Assembly: GCF_021246465.1 (NCBI RefSeq)
Contig: NZ_JAHRHK010000012.1
Location: 107,999 to 147,823, forward strand
Length of the DNA stretch: 39,825 nucleotides
Direction of reading: 5' to 3'
Source: Nocardioides sp. R-C-SC26
GTDB taxonomy: Bacteria > Actinomycetota > Actinomycetes > Propionibacteriales > Nocardioidaceae
Of this stretch, positions 1 through 7,180 are shown piece by piece. The first letter of the stretch is position 1. Each line of letters opens with the position of its first letter. The position numbers and the translations under genes are program-made. The notes beneath the pieces were generated by a model. The model was not told the origin of the DNA, did no database searches, and was given only the letters and a program-made list of their open reading frames with translations.

Positions 1-477
1 GTCGCGGAGGGGGAGGGGGAGGCGCCCGGGCAGCGCGGCGAGCTCGGGAACCGCGCAGAGCCGCGCGTCGAGATCGGCCATGGCCGGGCGCAGGTCGACG
101 CGGCCGCCGCGCAGCCCGGTGAGGGGGGAGAGCATGAGGTTGCGGGCGAGTTCGTGGGTGCGGCTCGGCAGGAGGCCGGTGCCCTCGATCTCCTGGACGA
201 CGTCGGCGCGCAGCATGCCGCCGTCGCTGGGGAGGGCCCGCACCTGCAGGTTGGCTCGACCGGTCAGGTGCACCCGTCCGTCGCCGTGCCGCACCGCCAC
301 CGCGCTCAGCGCCTCCAGCGAGGCGGCGGAGAGGCGGCCCCCGGGCAGCCGCAGCCGCACGAGGGCGCCGTCCTCGGCCGGCCACGGGCGCAGCACGCCG
401 GGGCAGCGGTCGCGCCGAACGCGCGAGTGGGTGACCACAGGTACCTCGTCGGTCCGGGGCTTCTGCGCGTCGCCCAC
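1..477 (-). CDS. cobG: Precorrin-3B synthase CobG, N-terminal part (cut by window edge)
   Basis: Only the first 159 codons are in the window and the reading frame is open to base 1. CobG oxidises precorrin-3A to precorrin-3B in aerobic cobalamin synthesis and belongs to the nitrite/sulfite reductase fold. The visible part is the first ferredoxin-like half domain: DRCPGVLRPW near residues 23-32, LRLPGGRLSAASLEAL, then GRVHLTGRANLQVR, the family's typical strand-helix signature, and LARNLMLSPLTG. The start chosen is GTG 477, because a GAGG ribosome binding site at 486-483 lies 5 nt upstream and is buried in the riboswitch hairpin. GTG 438 is an alternative that would give a more usual N-terminus. 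The iron-sulfur cysteines of the C-terminal half are outside the window. Assignment rests on the N-terminal motif plus the B12 riboswitch in front. Confidence 0.82.
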   Translation of the reverse strand, partial: MGDAQKPRTDEVPVVTHSRVRRDRCPGVLRPWPAEDGALVRLRLPGGRLSAASLEALSAVAVRHGDGRVHLTGRANLQVRALPSDGGMLRADVVQEIEGTGLLPSRTHELARNLMLSPLTGLRGGRVDLRPAMADLDARLCAVPELAALPGRLPLPLRD

Positions 478-482
478 CTCGA

Positions 483-690
483 CCTCGCGGTGGTCCCCGC
501 GAGGGCCAGCAGGTCTTCGGACTCGGGATCGACCGGCGCGGAGCGCCTTCCCAGGTGCTCGCCTCCCGGCTCGCTCCCAGTGACTGCCGGATCTCTCCGG
601 CGTGCTCCGTCCGTCACCCACACCGCTGCGCGTCAGTCCCGGACTCTCACCGGGTTCCCGTGTGACTGGCGGGCCGAGGCTACCAAGTGC
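483..690 (-). promoter_or_regulatory. Cobalamin (AdoCbl) riboswitch upstream of cobG
   Basis: Read on the minus strand, the leader has the core GGTGAGAGTCCGGGACTGAC (about 649-630), an AGTCACTGGGAGCGAGCC segment, and ends with the B12 box GAGTCCGAAGACCTGCTGG (524-506). These are the conserved blocks of the cobalamin riboswitch. Directly after the B12 box, CCTCGCGG (504-497) pairs perfectly with CCGCGAGG (490-483) around a 6-nt loop. The second arm contains the GAGG ribosome binding site of cobG, whose GTG is at 477. The expected mode is translational: B12 binding favours the hairpin and shuts off cobG. The exact 5' end is uncertain. Confidence 0.92.
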
Positions 691-730
691 GTGCCGGCGG
701 TCGGTGAGTGGCGGGCCTCGTCACGGTCGG

Positions 731-736
731 TACGGT
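731..736 (+). promoter_or_regulatory. -10 box of a leaderless dedA promoter
   Basis: TACGGT is followed by 6 nt and then the GTG start at 743, so transcription probably begins at the start codon. No purine-rich ribosome binding site is visible. There is no clear -35 match about 17 nt upstream. Confidence 0.55.
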
Positions 737-742
737 CTGGGC

Positions 743-1414
743 GTGTTCGCTGCCGCCCCGCTCGCCTCGACCGCCGAGCCCGAAGGTGTGGTGGGCTGGG
801 TGCTCGACCTGATGGAGCGCCTCGGCGAAGTGGGCGTCGGCGTCGCGGTGTTCGCCGAGACGTTCCTACCGCCGATCCCCTCGGAGGCGGTCCTCCCGGT
901 CGCCGGGTTCCTCGCCTACGAGGGTCGGATGAACCCGTGGTGGGCGATCGCTGCGGCCACGACCGGCGCCGTCGTCGGGGCGTGGCTGTGGTGGCTGCTG
1001 GGCGCGATGCTCGGGCGCGAGCGCACCCGGGCGCTCGTCGCGCGGGTTCCGCTGCTGGGCGGCGAGGACTTCGACAAGGCCGACGCGTTCTTCGCCCGTT
1101 GGGGCGCCGCCGCGGTGCTGTTCGGGCGCTGCGTGCCGCTGGTACGCAGCTTCATCTCGATCCCCGCCGGGATCCAGCGGATGCCGTTCTGGCGGTTCAC
1201 GCTCTACACCACCCTCGGGTCAGGGGTGTGGAACGCTCTGTGGATCGGCCTGGGCTACGCCCTGGGGCCTGCGATGGAGCCGGTGCTCACCCGCTGGAGC
1301 GGCGTCCTCTCCGACGTGGTGGTGATCGGTGTCGGCCTGGTCCTCGTGCTCTTCGTGGCGGCGCGCCTGCGGGGGCTGAGCCGGAGGGCGAAGTCTGAGG
1401 CGCAGGATCGCTGA
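743..1414 (+). CDS. DedA/SNARE-associated family integral membrane protein
   Basis: The 223-residue product is a polytopic membrane protein of the DedA family, whose members act as lipid carrier flippases or transporters in the cytoplasmic membrane. Seen: the DedA signature ETFLPPIPSEAVLPVAGFLA near residues 37-56 (acidic residue, re-entrant helix), a glycine-rich helix VGAWLWWLLGAMLG, the second signature FGRCVPLVRSFISIPAG near residues 129-145, and two C-terminal helices. The usual family length is about 200-220 residues. The GTG at 743 is chosen because it follows a -10 box at leaderless spacing and gives a normal-length protein; longer in-frame extension upstream runs through the B12 riboswitch and is not credible. 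It is transcribed away from cobG and converges on the DUF2510 gene. The substrate cannot be told from sequence. Confidence 0.88.
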   Translation: MFAAAPLASTAEPEGVVGWVLDLMERLGEVGVGVAVFAETFLPPIPSEAVLPVAGFLAYEGRMNPWWAIAAATTGAVVGAWLWWLLGAMLGRERTRALVARVPLLGGEDFDKADAFFARWGAAAVLFGRCVPLVRSFISIPAGIQRMPFWRFTLYTTLGSGVWNALWIGLGYALGPAMEPVLTRWSGVLSDVVVIGVGLVLVLFVAARLRGLSRRAKSEAQDR

Positions 1415-1415
1415 C

Positions 1416-1450
1416 GCGTCGGGGGAGTGGCGCCTACTCGCACCCGACGC
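1416..1450. terminator. Hairpin between convergent dedA and DUF2510 gene
   Basis: GCGTCGGG (1416-1423) pairs with CCCGACGC (1443-1450), and inside it GAGT (1425-1428) pairs with ACTC (1436-1439). No T-run follows. The TAG stop of the minus-strand gene (1436-1434) lies in the inner loop. It probably serves both directions. Confidence 0.5.
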
Positions 1451-2303
1451 CGTCTCCATCTCGATCGAGATGGCGTCCATACCCCGGGTCGCCCGTGTAC
1501 ACCGGAGCGGCGCCCGCCGCTCGGGCCGCATCGCAGTTGGCGTAGTAGGCGTACATCTGCGATTCCCGCTCGCGTTCCTCGGCGAGGCGACGACGTTCCT
1601 CCTCCTGCTGCAGCCGTCGCTGCTCTCGCTCCTCCGCGCGGCGGCGCTTCTCGGCGGCTGCTCTCAGCGCCGCGCGGTGTTCTCCGAGCTGTTCGCGGTG
1701 GGTCTGGCTGAACTCGGGGCAGGTTGCCCGGATCGTCGTGGCGATGGCCGTCATGGTGGTCCGGAAGTCGGCGTCGCTGTCGAACGCGGTCGTCATCGCG
1801 GTGGCGCGTTTAGTGACCGGGCGGTCCTGTGAGATCAGGACGCATGCGCGCACCAGTGCCGCTGAGGAGGAGACCGCTCGAGGACGCACGCCGAGACGTC
1901 GGGCTACGGTCCGGGCCAGCGCTGGCGACGATGCGTCGGCATTCGCCGACCACTGTTGCACGGGCGACATCTCGTTGACCGGCTCGACCTGGGCGGGTTC
2001 TGTCGGTTGATCCTCGTCGTCGATGGCGATGATGTCCGAAGAGGACTCGCCTGCCGTTCTGAGAGTTCCGGAGTCAGCACCACTGTTCACGAGCGCTCCG
2101 CACGATCCGACCACAAGCACCGCCGCGAGGGCGGTGGCGAGCTTATGGTTGCGCACCCACTGAGCAAGAGCCGGGGTCGGCGGATCGGAGCGTGTGAGAT
2201 CGCCGCCTATCGAGGGGCGACTGTGCTCGGTCCAGGCCGTCCCGTCCCAGTAACGGGTCGTGCCATCGCCCACCGGGTACCAGCCGGCCTTGGGCTCATT
2301 CAC
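1434..2303 (-). CDS. DUF2510 membrane protein with C-terminal Excalibur calcium-binding domain
   Basis: The protein has 289 residues. Residues about 1-30 form a DUF2510 domain (AGWYPVGDGTTRYWDGTAWT), a short Trp-rich module common at the cytoplasmic end of actinobacterial membrane proteins. One membrane helix follows near 53-71 (LATALAAVLVVGSCGALV). The extracellular part has a low-complexity acidic stretch, a middle region rich in Ala/Arg, and an Arg/Glu-rich predicted coiled coil around 205-245. The C-terminus is an Excalibur domain (YANCDAARAAGAAPVYTGD then HLDRDGDGVGCE), which binds calcium through its DxDxDG loop and has a conserved Cys pair. A sensory or wall-associated role is possible, but the function is unknown. 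It lies downstream of rnpB on the same strand, about 160 nt apart, and converges on dedA. Confidence 0.8.
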   Translation of the reverse strand: MNEPKAGWYPVGDGTTRYWDGTAWTEHSRPSIGGDLTRSDPPTPALAQWVRNHKLATALAAVLVVGSCGALVNSGADSGTLRTAGESSSDIIAIDDEDQPTEPAQVEPVNEMSPVQQWSANADASSPALARTVARRLGVRPRAVSSSAALVRACVLISQDRPVTKRATAMTTAFDSDADFRTTMTAIATTIRATCPEFSQTHREQLGEHRAALRAAAEKRRRAEEREQRRLQQEEERRRLAEERERESQMYAYYANCDAARAAGAAPVYTGDPGYGRHLDRDGDGVGCE

Positions 2304-2462
2304 TCGCTTGTTCCCGACGAGCTGCCATCGCGGCCGGGCGCGTTCGAACTCGCGTACGCTCTGCGAACAACCAGTGCCGATGCCATGGTGGGCACCTTAG
2401 GGACGTGGCGGGGTGGCCGCAGGAGTTCGAGCGATCACGATGGTCGGGGCCTAGGGACCTGA

Positions 2463-2864
2463 GCGGACGGGTTGGCCTGTAGGCCGGGTTCTGTCTCCCT
2501 CGCGGGAGGGCGGCCATCCATCTACGACTGCCGTTGCCGACAGCCTCCAGCGACCTACCCGTGCACTCGGGCGAGCAGCCCTCTCGATCCGGCGAGCCGG
2601 ATCGTCGTGCACTGTCTGGTCTTGCTCCAGGTGGGGTTTGCCGAGCCGCGCCGGTCGCCCGGTGCGCTGGTGGTCTCTTACTCCACCGTTTCACCCTTAC
2701 CCCGCCGCCCCCGAAGGAGCGACGTGGCGGTCTGTTCTCTGTGGCACTGTCCCGCGGGTTACCCCGGGTGGGCGTTACCCACCACCCTGCTCTACGGAGC
2801 CCGGACCTTCCTCGGGAGCGGTGGTCTCCCATCGCTCACGCGGCCGCCCGGCCAACCCGTCCAC
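2463..2864 (-). ncRNA. rnpB: RNase P RNA, bacterial class A
   Basis: The catalytic RNA of RNase P, which matures tRNA 5' ends. On the minus strand the sequence has GAGGAAGGTCCGGGCTCC near the 5' end, the AGGGTGGTGGGTAACGCCC block, and ACAGAACCCGGCCTACAGG near the 3' end, all universal class A signatures. The P1 helix is perfect: 13 bases at 2862-2850 pair with 13 at 2477-2465. The length of about 400 nt is normal for actinobacteria. A -10 box TACCCT (2875-2870, minus strand) sits 6-7 nt before the inferred 5' end. The ends are set from P1 and may be a few bases off. Confidence 0.96.
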
Positions 2865-2905
2865 CTCGGAGGGTAGTGGGTCCTGTCGGTGCTGTGCACG
2901 AACCC

Positions 2906-2934
2906 TTGATTCGAACACACGTTCGATATACCAT
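2906..2934 (+). promoter_or_regulatory. LexA-controlled leaderless promoter (SOS box)
   Basis: TTGATT (2906-2911) as -35 and TACCAT (2929-2934) as -10 are separated by 17 nt, and the -10 is 6 nt from the ATG at 2941. TCGAACACACGTTCGA (2911-2926) is a perfect match to the actinobacterial LexA box TCGAAC-N4-GTTCGA and fills the spacer. LexA bound there would block RNA polymerase, so the gene should be induced by DNA damage. Confidence 0.88.
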
Positions 2935-2940
2935 CTTCGT

Positions 2941-4359
2941 ATGACCTCGCTCACCGACTCGCCCGACGGCTCCTCGCCGTTGGCCGAGGCGGTCGCGGCG
3001 CAGGCGCGCGTCGAACAGTCCGAGATCGACCTCGCAGTGGCGACGGTGGGCTGGGCCGAGGTGCATCGCGTCAGCCCGGATCGTCCCCGGGGCTTCATCG
3101 GCGGCGGGCTCGACCCCTTCGACGTCGCGGTGATGCTGGCCGGCCCCGGTGCGCCGGGCGTGAGCGAGTACGCGTTGGTCGACTACGCCACAGCAGTGGG
3201 CCTCTCCCACGACGCCGGACGCCGCTATGTCGGCGATGTTCTCGAGATCCGGCATCGGCTCCCGCGGCTGTGGGCTCGACTCACCTCCGGTGGGGTGCGG
3301 GTGTGGCAGGCCCGCCGCGTCGCGCAGGCCACGCTCCTGCTCAGCCGGGAGGCCGCGTTCTACGTCGATCGCCAGGTCAACCTGGTTGCGGGTCGGATCG
3401 GTCCTGCTCAACTTGATTCGCTCGTCGCTCGCGCGATCGACCTGTACGAGGTCGGAGACGCCGAGGATCGGCGTCTGGACGAGCGCGACGGGCGGCGCCT
3501 CGAGATCGACTGCCGCTCCGACCTGCCGGGGCGTCCGGCCAGCACCGCGACGGTCGTCGGTGTGCTGGACGTCGCGGATGCGCGCGACGTCGATGCTGCT
3601 GTCGTCCGGGTCGCAGCCGACCTCGCTGCCTGCGGATCGACCGCGAGTCTCGATGTCCGTCGCGCCGCTGCGCTCGGGGAGTTGGCCCGGCGACAGACCG
3701 CGTTCGACCTCGGCGGTTCTCCCCACGGGTCGGTCACCGAGGATGGCACGATCGCCGCAGCCGTGCCGCGACGCACCCGCGTTCCTGCCCGGCAGGTGGT
3801 GCTCTACGTCCACCTGCACGCTGATGCGCTCGTCGGCCGCGCGTCGGCGCCTCGCTCCGCCGACCTCGGTGGCGCCGAACCGACTCTGCGTCGGCTCGCA
3901 CGCGTCGAGGGCGCTCCCGCGCACGTTCCGGTCGAGACCATCGCGGGATGGTGCGCGGCCAGCGGCACCACGGTCACCGTGCGCCCGATCATCGACACCG
4001 GTGCCACGCATGTCGACGACGCCTACACCCCGCCCCAGCGGATGCGCGAGCAGATCCTGCTGCGCGACGTCACCTGCGTCTTTCCCTACTGCACGCGCAC
4101 CGCACGATCCGGCGACCTCGACCACATCGAGCCCTGGCACGAGGGCGGAGCCACGAGCACCCACAATCTTGCCGCGCTCTGCCGGCGACATCATCGCGCC
4201 AAGACCCATGCCGGCTGGCGGTACCGCCCGCGAGACCCGGTCACCGATCCGGGCGCCTACGTGTGGAGCAGTCCGAGCGGTCGTGAGTATCGACGTCATG
4301 CCGATGGCACCACCACGCTCGTCGGCGCCGTCAGCGCACCGATACCGGTTGAGGTGTAA
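2941..4359 (+). CDS. DUF222 / HNH endonuclease (13E12 repeat family-like), SOS-controlled
   Basis: The protein has 472 residues. Residues about 15-330 are the DUF222 domain, helical and of unknown role, found almost only in actinobacteria and related to the REP13E12 proteins of Mycobacterium tuberculosis. The C-terminus near 375-425 is an HNH nuclease module: CVFPYCTRTARSGDLDHIEP, then HNLAALCRRHHRAKTH, with two CxxxC/CxxH-type zinc ligands and the catalytic DH. The ATG at 2941 is chosen because the LexA box and promoter place the transcript start exactly there. Members of this family are known to be LexA-regulated in mycobacteria; here the box is visible. It is intact, with no frameshift. 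A role in DNA damage response or mobile-DNA biology is inference. Confidence 0.9.
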   Translation: MTSLTDSPDGSSPLAEAVAAQARVEQSEIDLAVATVGWAEVHRVSPDRPRGFIGGGLDPFDVAVMLAGPGAPGVSEYALVDYATAVGLSHDAGRRYVGDVLEIRHRLPRLWARLTSGGVRVWQARRVAQATLLLSREAAFYVDRQVNLVAGRIGPAQLDSLVARAIDLYEVGDAEDRRLDERDGRRLEIDCRSDLPGRPASTATVVGVLDVADARDVDAAVVRVAADLAACGSTASLDVRRAAALGELARRQTAFDLGGSPHGSVTEDGTIAAAVPRRTRVPARQVVLYVHLHADALVGRASAPRSADLGGAEPTLRRLARVEGAPAHVPVETIAGWCAASGTTVTVRPIIDTGATHVDDAYTPPQRMREQILLRDVTCVFPYCTRTARSGDLDHIEPWHEGGATSTHNLAALCRRHHRAKTHAGWRYRPRDPVTDPGAYVWSSPSGREYRRHADGTTTLVGAVSAPIPVEV

Positions 4360-4372
4360 CTCGGCGCGCTCC

Positions 4373-4411
4373 GGTGGTCGAGGAGGTCGCTCTGCGACCG
4401 TCGAGACCTGC
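4373..4411. repeat. REP-like palindromic intergenic sequence
   Basis: GGTCGC TCT GCGACC (4386-4400) forms a 6-bp stem with a 3-nt loop, flanked by imperfectly matching GGTGGTCGAGGA and GTCGAGACC. The remaining gap up to 4504 holds a further weak inverted pair, GGTGACT (4421-4427) with AGTCACC (4478-4484). Its look is that of a dispersed palindromic repeat, but no second copy is in this window. It lies between convergent genes and may act as terminator. Confidence 0.4.
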
Positions 4412-4504
4412 TGGGTGGGCGGTGACTTCTCGCCCCGGGCCTGACTTTGTGACGGCCTTCGTTCCTCGGGCCTCGTCAGTCACCGGTGGGGTTCCGAGGT
4501 GCGC

Positions 4505-5020
4505 TCAGCCCTGACGGATCGCGTCGAAGAACGCGCGCATGCCGTCATCGACCTGCGCGAGTTCGACGTAGGAAGCCCCCGCCGCGCTGACGTCGAGATA
4601 GGCGAACCGGATGCCGCCGTCGGCCATCGAGCCCGACTGGACGACGTCGTGACCGGGCCGCGCGCTGACCTCGGCGAGTGTCGCGTCGAGGTCGACGACG
4701 TCGAAGCAGACGTGGTGGAGCCCGCCCGCCGGATGCGCTGCGAGGAACTCGGTGTAGATCGACACCCCGCGGATCGGCCGGATCAGCTCCAGTTGCAGGT
4801 CGCCGCGGTAGGCGAGGGCGATGTCGGCGGCGAAGTCGGCCGGCTCGCCGCGGTAGGTGCACGTGTCGCCGGAGAACTCGATGCCGGGCAGCCGCACCCA
4901 GGGCGTCGGCCGATAGATCGCCTCGATCGCCGAGAGAGCCGCATCGAGGTCCGGCACGACCCAGGCGAGCTGTGTCAGTGGGCCGAAGCCACGGGGCGCG
5001 CTGTCGTCGGCGGAGCTCAT
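4505..5020 (-). CDS. VOC (glyoxalase-like) superfamily protein
   Basis: The 171-residue product has two beta-alpha-beta-beta-beta modules of the vicinal oxygen chelate fold. The first begins LTQLAWVVPDLDAALSAIEA, the second GGLHHVCFDVVDLDATLAEV, and the C-terminus has YVELAQVDD. Gln, His and Glu in those strands are the usual metal ligands. The arrangement resembles the Glyoxalase_4 group that includes methylmalonyl-CoA epimerase, but the substrate is not clear. The start ATG 5020 is chosen over ATG 5056, since the latter would overlap the end of the YibE/F gene by 32 nt while 5020 lies 4 nt after its stop. Likely the last gene of the ATP-grasp/transglutaminase run. Confidence 0.78.
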   Translation of the reverse strand: MSSADDSAPRGFGPLTQLAWVVPDLDAALSAIEAIYRPTPWVRLPGIEFSGDTCTYRGEPADFAADIALAYRGDLQLELIRPIRGVSIYTEFLAAHPAGGLHHVCFDVVDLDATLAEVSARPGHDVVQSGSMADGGIRFAYLDVSAAGASYVELAQVDDGMRAFFDAIRQG

Positions 5021-5024
5021 GGCT

Positions 5025-6284
5025 TCACCCAACCGCATTGGACGCCTGCTGCGCACGGGGAAGCGTCGCCGCCGCGATCGCCGTCGTCAGCGGGACGGCG
5101 AGCACCAGGCCGATGCTGGTCGCGAGTGTCCGCACGACCTCCTGGCCGATCTCCTCGGTCGCGAGCAGGTCGAGCAGCGGCCGATCGTAGAGCGAGAGCA
5201 CCATCAAGATCACCAGCGCGGTACCGGCGTAGGCGAACACGATGGTGTAGATGGTGGAAGCGATGTGGTCGCGTCCGATGCGCATGCCGCTGGCGAACAC
5301 GGCACGCCGCGACATCGACGGCGCAGCCGCGCGGATCTCCCAGACCGACGAGGCCTGCGTGATCGTGACGTCGTTGAGGACGCCGAGCCCGGCGACGACG
5401 ACCGCGCACGCGAACAGACCCTGGAACGACAGATCATCGGCCACGGTGGACAGGATCCGGCTGCCCTCGTCCACCACGCCGGTCACCCGGCTCCCTCTGA
5501 CGGCCAGGTGCCCGAGCGTCGCCGTCAGTGCGATGCCGCCGAGCGTCCCGGCCAAGGCCGCACTGGTGCGCAGCGACCAGCCGTGCGTCGTGTAGAGCAC
5601 GACGAACATGATCAGTGACGCCGCGACCGCCGCGACCAGCACCGGTGGCTGGCCCGACAGCAGCGCCGGCAGCAGGAATCGCCACAACACGGCCGCCGCG
5701 AAGAGCAGACCGATCAACGCCATCAGTCCGCGCCACCGCGCGACCGCGAGCACCACCACGACGAACAGCACCAGCAGGATCAGCACGGGCGTCGTCCGCA
5801 CTGTGCCGAAGTAGTTGTAGGTCTCCGGCGCCTGCTCGGCCGACGGCGTCCGGAGCAGCTTGATCTGGTCGCCCTCCCGCAACCCCGACTCGGTGACGTC
5901 GGGGGGCACCGGCACGCTCACCTGCGCGCCGCGGCCCTCGCCCTCGAGCACGCGCACGCGCACCTTGCCGCAGTCGTCGCCGACCGTGCCGGCGGCGCAG
6001 GCCGACTCGACGTCGAGCACCTCGGCCCGCGGGAACGTCACTCCGGGGGCGGCGAAGCGGACCTCGTCGGAGATCGCGTCCACCTTCTCGCCGTCGGGCC
6101 AGAGCAGGACGACCCCGGCCAGCGTCGCGAGCAGGCAGGTGACCAGGAAGCCCAGCAGCAGACGTCGTGCTCGGGGCGTGATCGCGACGTCGGGCGCGGG
6201 TCCGTGGCCGTGCCCGTGACCGACGGGGAGCTCCGAGGGCCCCGTGGGCTGCGCGGAATCGCGTCGGGCGTGAGAACCAGGCAC
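5025..6284 (-). CDS. YibE/F family membrane protein
   Basis: The protein has 419 residues. The N-terminus is His/Gly-rich (VGHGHGHGPAPD, around 22-33), then a first membrane helix near 42-62, an extracytoplasmic beta-rich part of about 100 residues, and about seven further helices from about 145 to the end. Signatures include VLYTTHGWSLRTSAAL, LGVLNDVTITQASSVWEI and YAGTALVILM, typical of YibE/F proteins, which are polytopic proteins of unknown function. Start GTG 6284 is chosen: the longer open frame runs antisense-like through the transglutaminase gene. CAGACT lies 7 nt upstream, which would suit a leaderless start, though the first base is off consensus. It lies 44 nt after the transglutaminase gene and 4 nt before the VOC gene. 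Confidence 0.85.
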   Translation of the reverse strand: MPGSHARRDSAQPTGPSELPVGHGHGHGPAPDVAITPRARRLLLGFLVTCLLATLAGVVLLWPDGEKVDAISDEVRFAAPGVTFPRAEVLDVESACAAGTVGDDCGKVRVRVLEGEGRGAQVSVPVPPDVTESGLREGDQIKLLRTPSAEQAPETYNYFGTVRTTPVLILLVLFVVVVLAVARWRGLMALIGLLFAAAVLWRFLLPALLSGQPPVLVAAVAASLIMFVVLYTTHGWSLRTSAALAGTLGGIALTATLGHLAVRGSRVTGVVDEGSRILSTVADDLSFQGLFACAVVVAGLGVLNDVTITQASSVWEIRAAAPSMSRRAVFASGMRIGRDHIASTIYTIVFAYAGTALVILMVLSLYDRPLLDLLATEEIGQEVVRTLATSIGLVLAVPLTTAIAAATLPRAQQASNAVG

Positions 6285-6328
6285 GCGGCTCAGTCTGACA
6301 GCCGACGTGTGCGCGAGAGGCGACCTCG

Positions 6329-7174
6329 TCAGGCGAGCCGGGTGATCTCGACCTCGACATTCATCCTGGAGGTCCCGGTTCCGGTGAAGATGCCGCTCAA
6401 CGGCCGGACGTCGTGATAGTCGCGGCCGTGCGCGACGCTGACGTACCGGTCGCCCGGCTCCTCGTTGTTGCACGGGTCGAAGGCGTGCCATCCGTCGTCC
6501 CACCACTCGACCCAGGCGTGTGACTGGCCCGGAACCGTGATGCCCAGCGCGGGGTCGGGGTCGGGGTGGAAGTAGCCGGAGACGTAACGCGCCGGGATGC
6601 CGATCGAGCGAAGACCGCCGATGGTCAGGTGCACCATGTCCTGGCAGACGCCGCCTCGCTGCTGCCACGCCGTTGCTGCCACGCCGCGAACGTCGGTCGC
6701 CCCCGGCACGAACTCGACCTCGTCGTGCACCAGCGCACACAGGTCGCGTGCGGCCTCGCCGGGCAGCGCGTAGTCGGCCGCGATCTGCTTGGTGCGCTGG
6801 GCGAAGTCGGACGTCGGCGCGACAGCGTCGGGCAGCACGAGGTACTCGGTCCAGCGATCGGCCACCTCGCGGGAGTCGAGGTCGGCCCAGGACAGCGTCG
6901 GCTGGGGGGCCGGGCGCCGGTTGATCTGCACGGTGGAGGTGGCCGCCACCGACATCGCGTCGTGGGGGTCCACCACCTCGAAGGCGGTGACCTGGGTGCC
7001 GAAGTAGTCGCGGTACTCGAAGGTCCACGGCTTCGGGCTGATCTCGATCCGGGAGTGCACGACGATCTGGTCGAGCGTCGTCACCGGCGTCAGGCGAGCC
7101 TGGTTGTAGGAGGCGACGGCCTTGCCGGAGTACTCGTAGCGCGTGGTGTGGGCGATCCGCAGCTGCATGTTCAT
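6329..7174 (-). CDS. Transglutaminase-like protein (N-terminal beta-strand plus papain-like fold)
   Basis: The protein has 281 residues. Residues 1-85 form the bacterial transglutaminase-like N-terminal domain (IAHTTRYEYSGKAVASYNQA). The transglutaminase core follows, with the catalytic triad visible as Cys177 in RGGVCQDMVH, His219 in GQSHAWVEWW and Asp233 in HAFDPCNN. All three residues are intact, so it is probably an active cysteine protease, amidase or cross-linking enzyme. No signal peptide is seen, so it acts in the cytoplasm. It starts 6 nt after the stop of the alpha-E gene. The set ATP-grasp, alpha-E, transglutaminase is widely conserved in bacteria and has been proposed to form and cut peptide or amide bonds. 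Its real substrate is not known. Confidence 0.92.
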   Translation of the reverse strand: MNMQLRIAHTTRYEYSGKAVASYNQARLTPVTTLDQIVVHSRIEISPKPWTFEYRDYFGTQVTAFEVVDPHDAMSVAATSTVQINRRPAPQPTLSWADLDSREVADRWTEYLVLPDAVAPTSDFAQRTKQIAADYALPGEAARDLCALVHDEVEFVPGATDVRGVAATAWQQRGGVCQDMVHLTIGGLRSIGIPARYVSGYFHPDPDPALGITVPGQSHAWVEWWDDGWHAFDPCNNEEPGDRYVSVAHGRDYHDVRPLSGIFTGTGTSRMNVEVEITRLA

Positions 7175-7180
7175 CGGCGC

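Noticed and set aside
2296..2832. Open frames across the rnpB locus on both strands
   Set aside because: The sequence is RNase P RNA with its conserved core and P1 helix. The frames have no domain.
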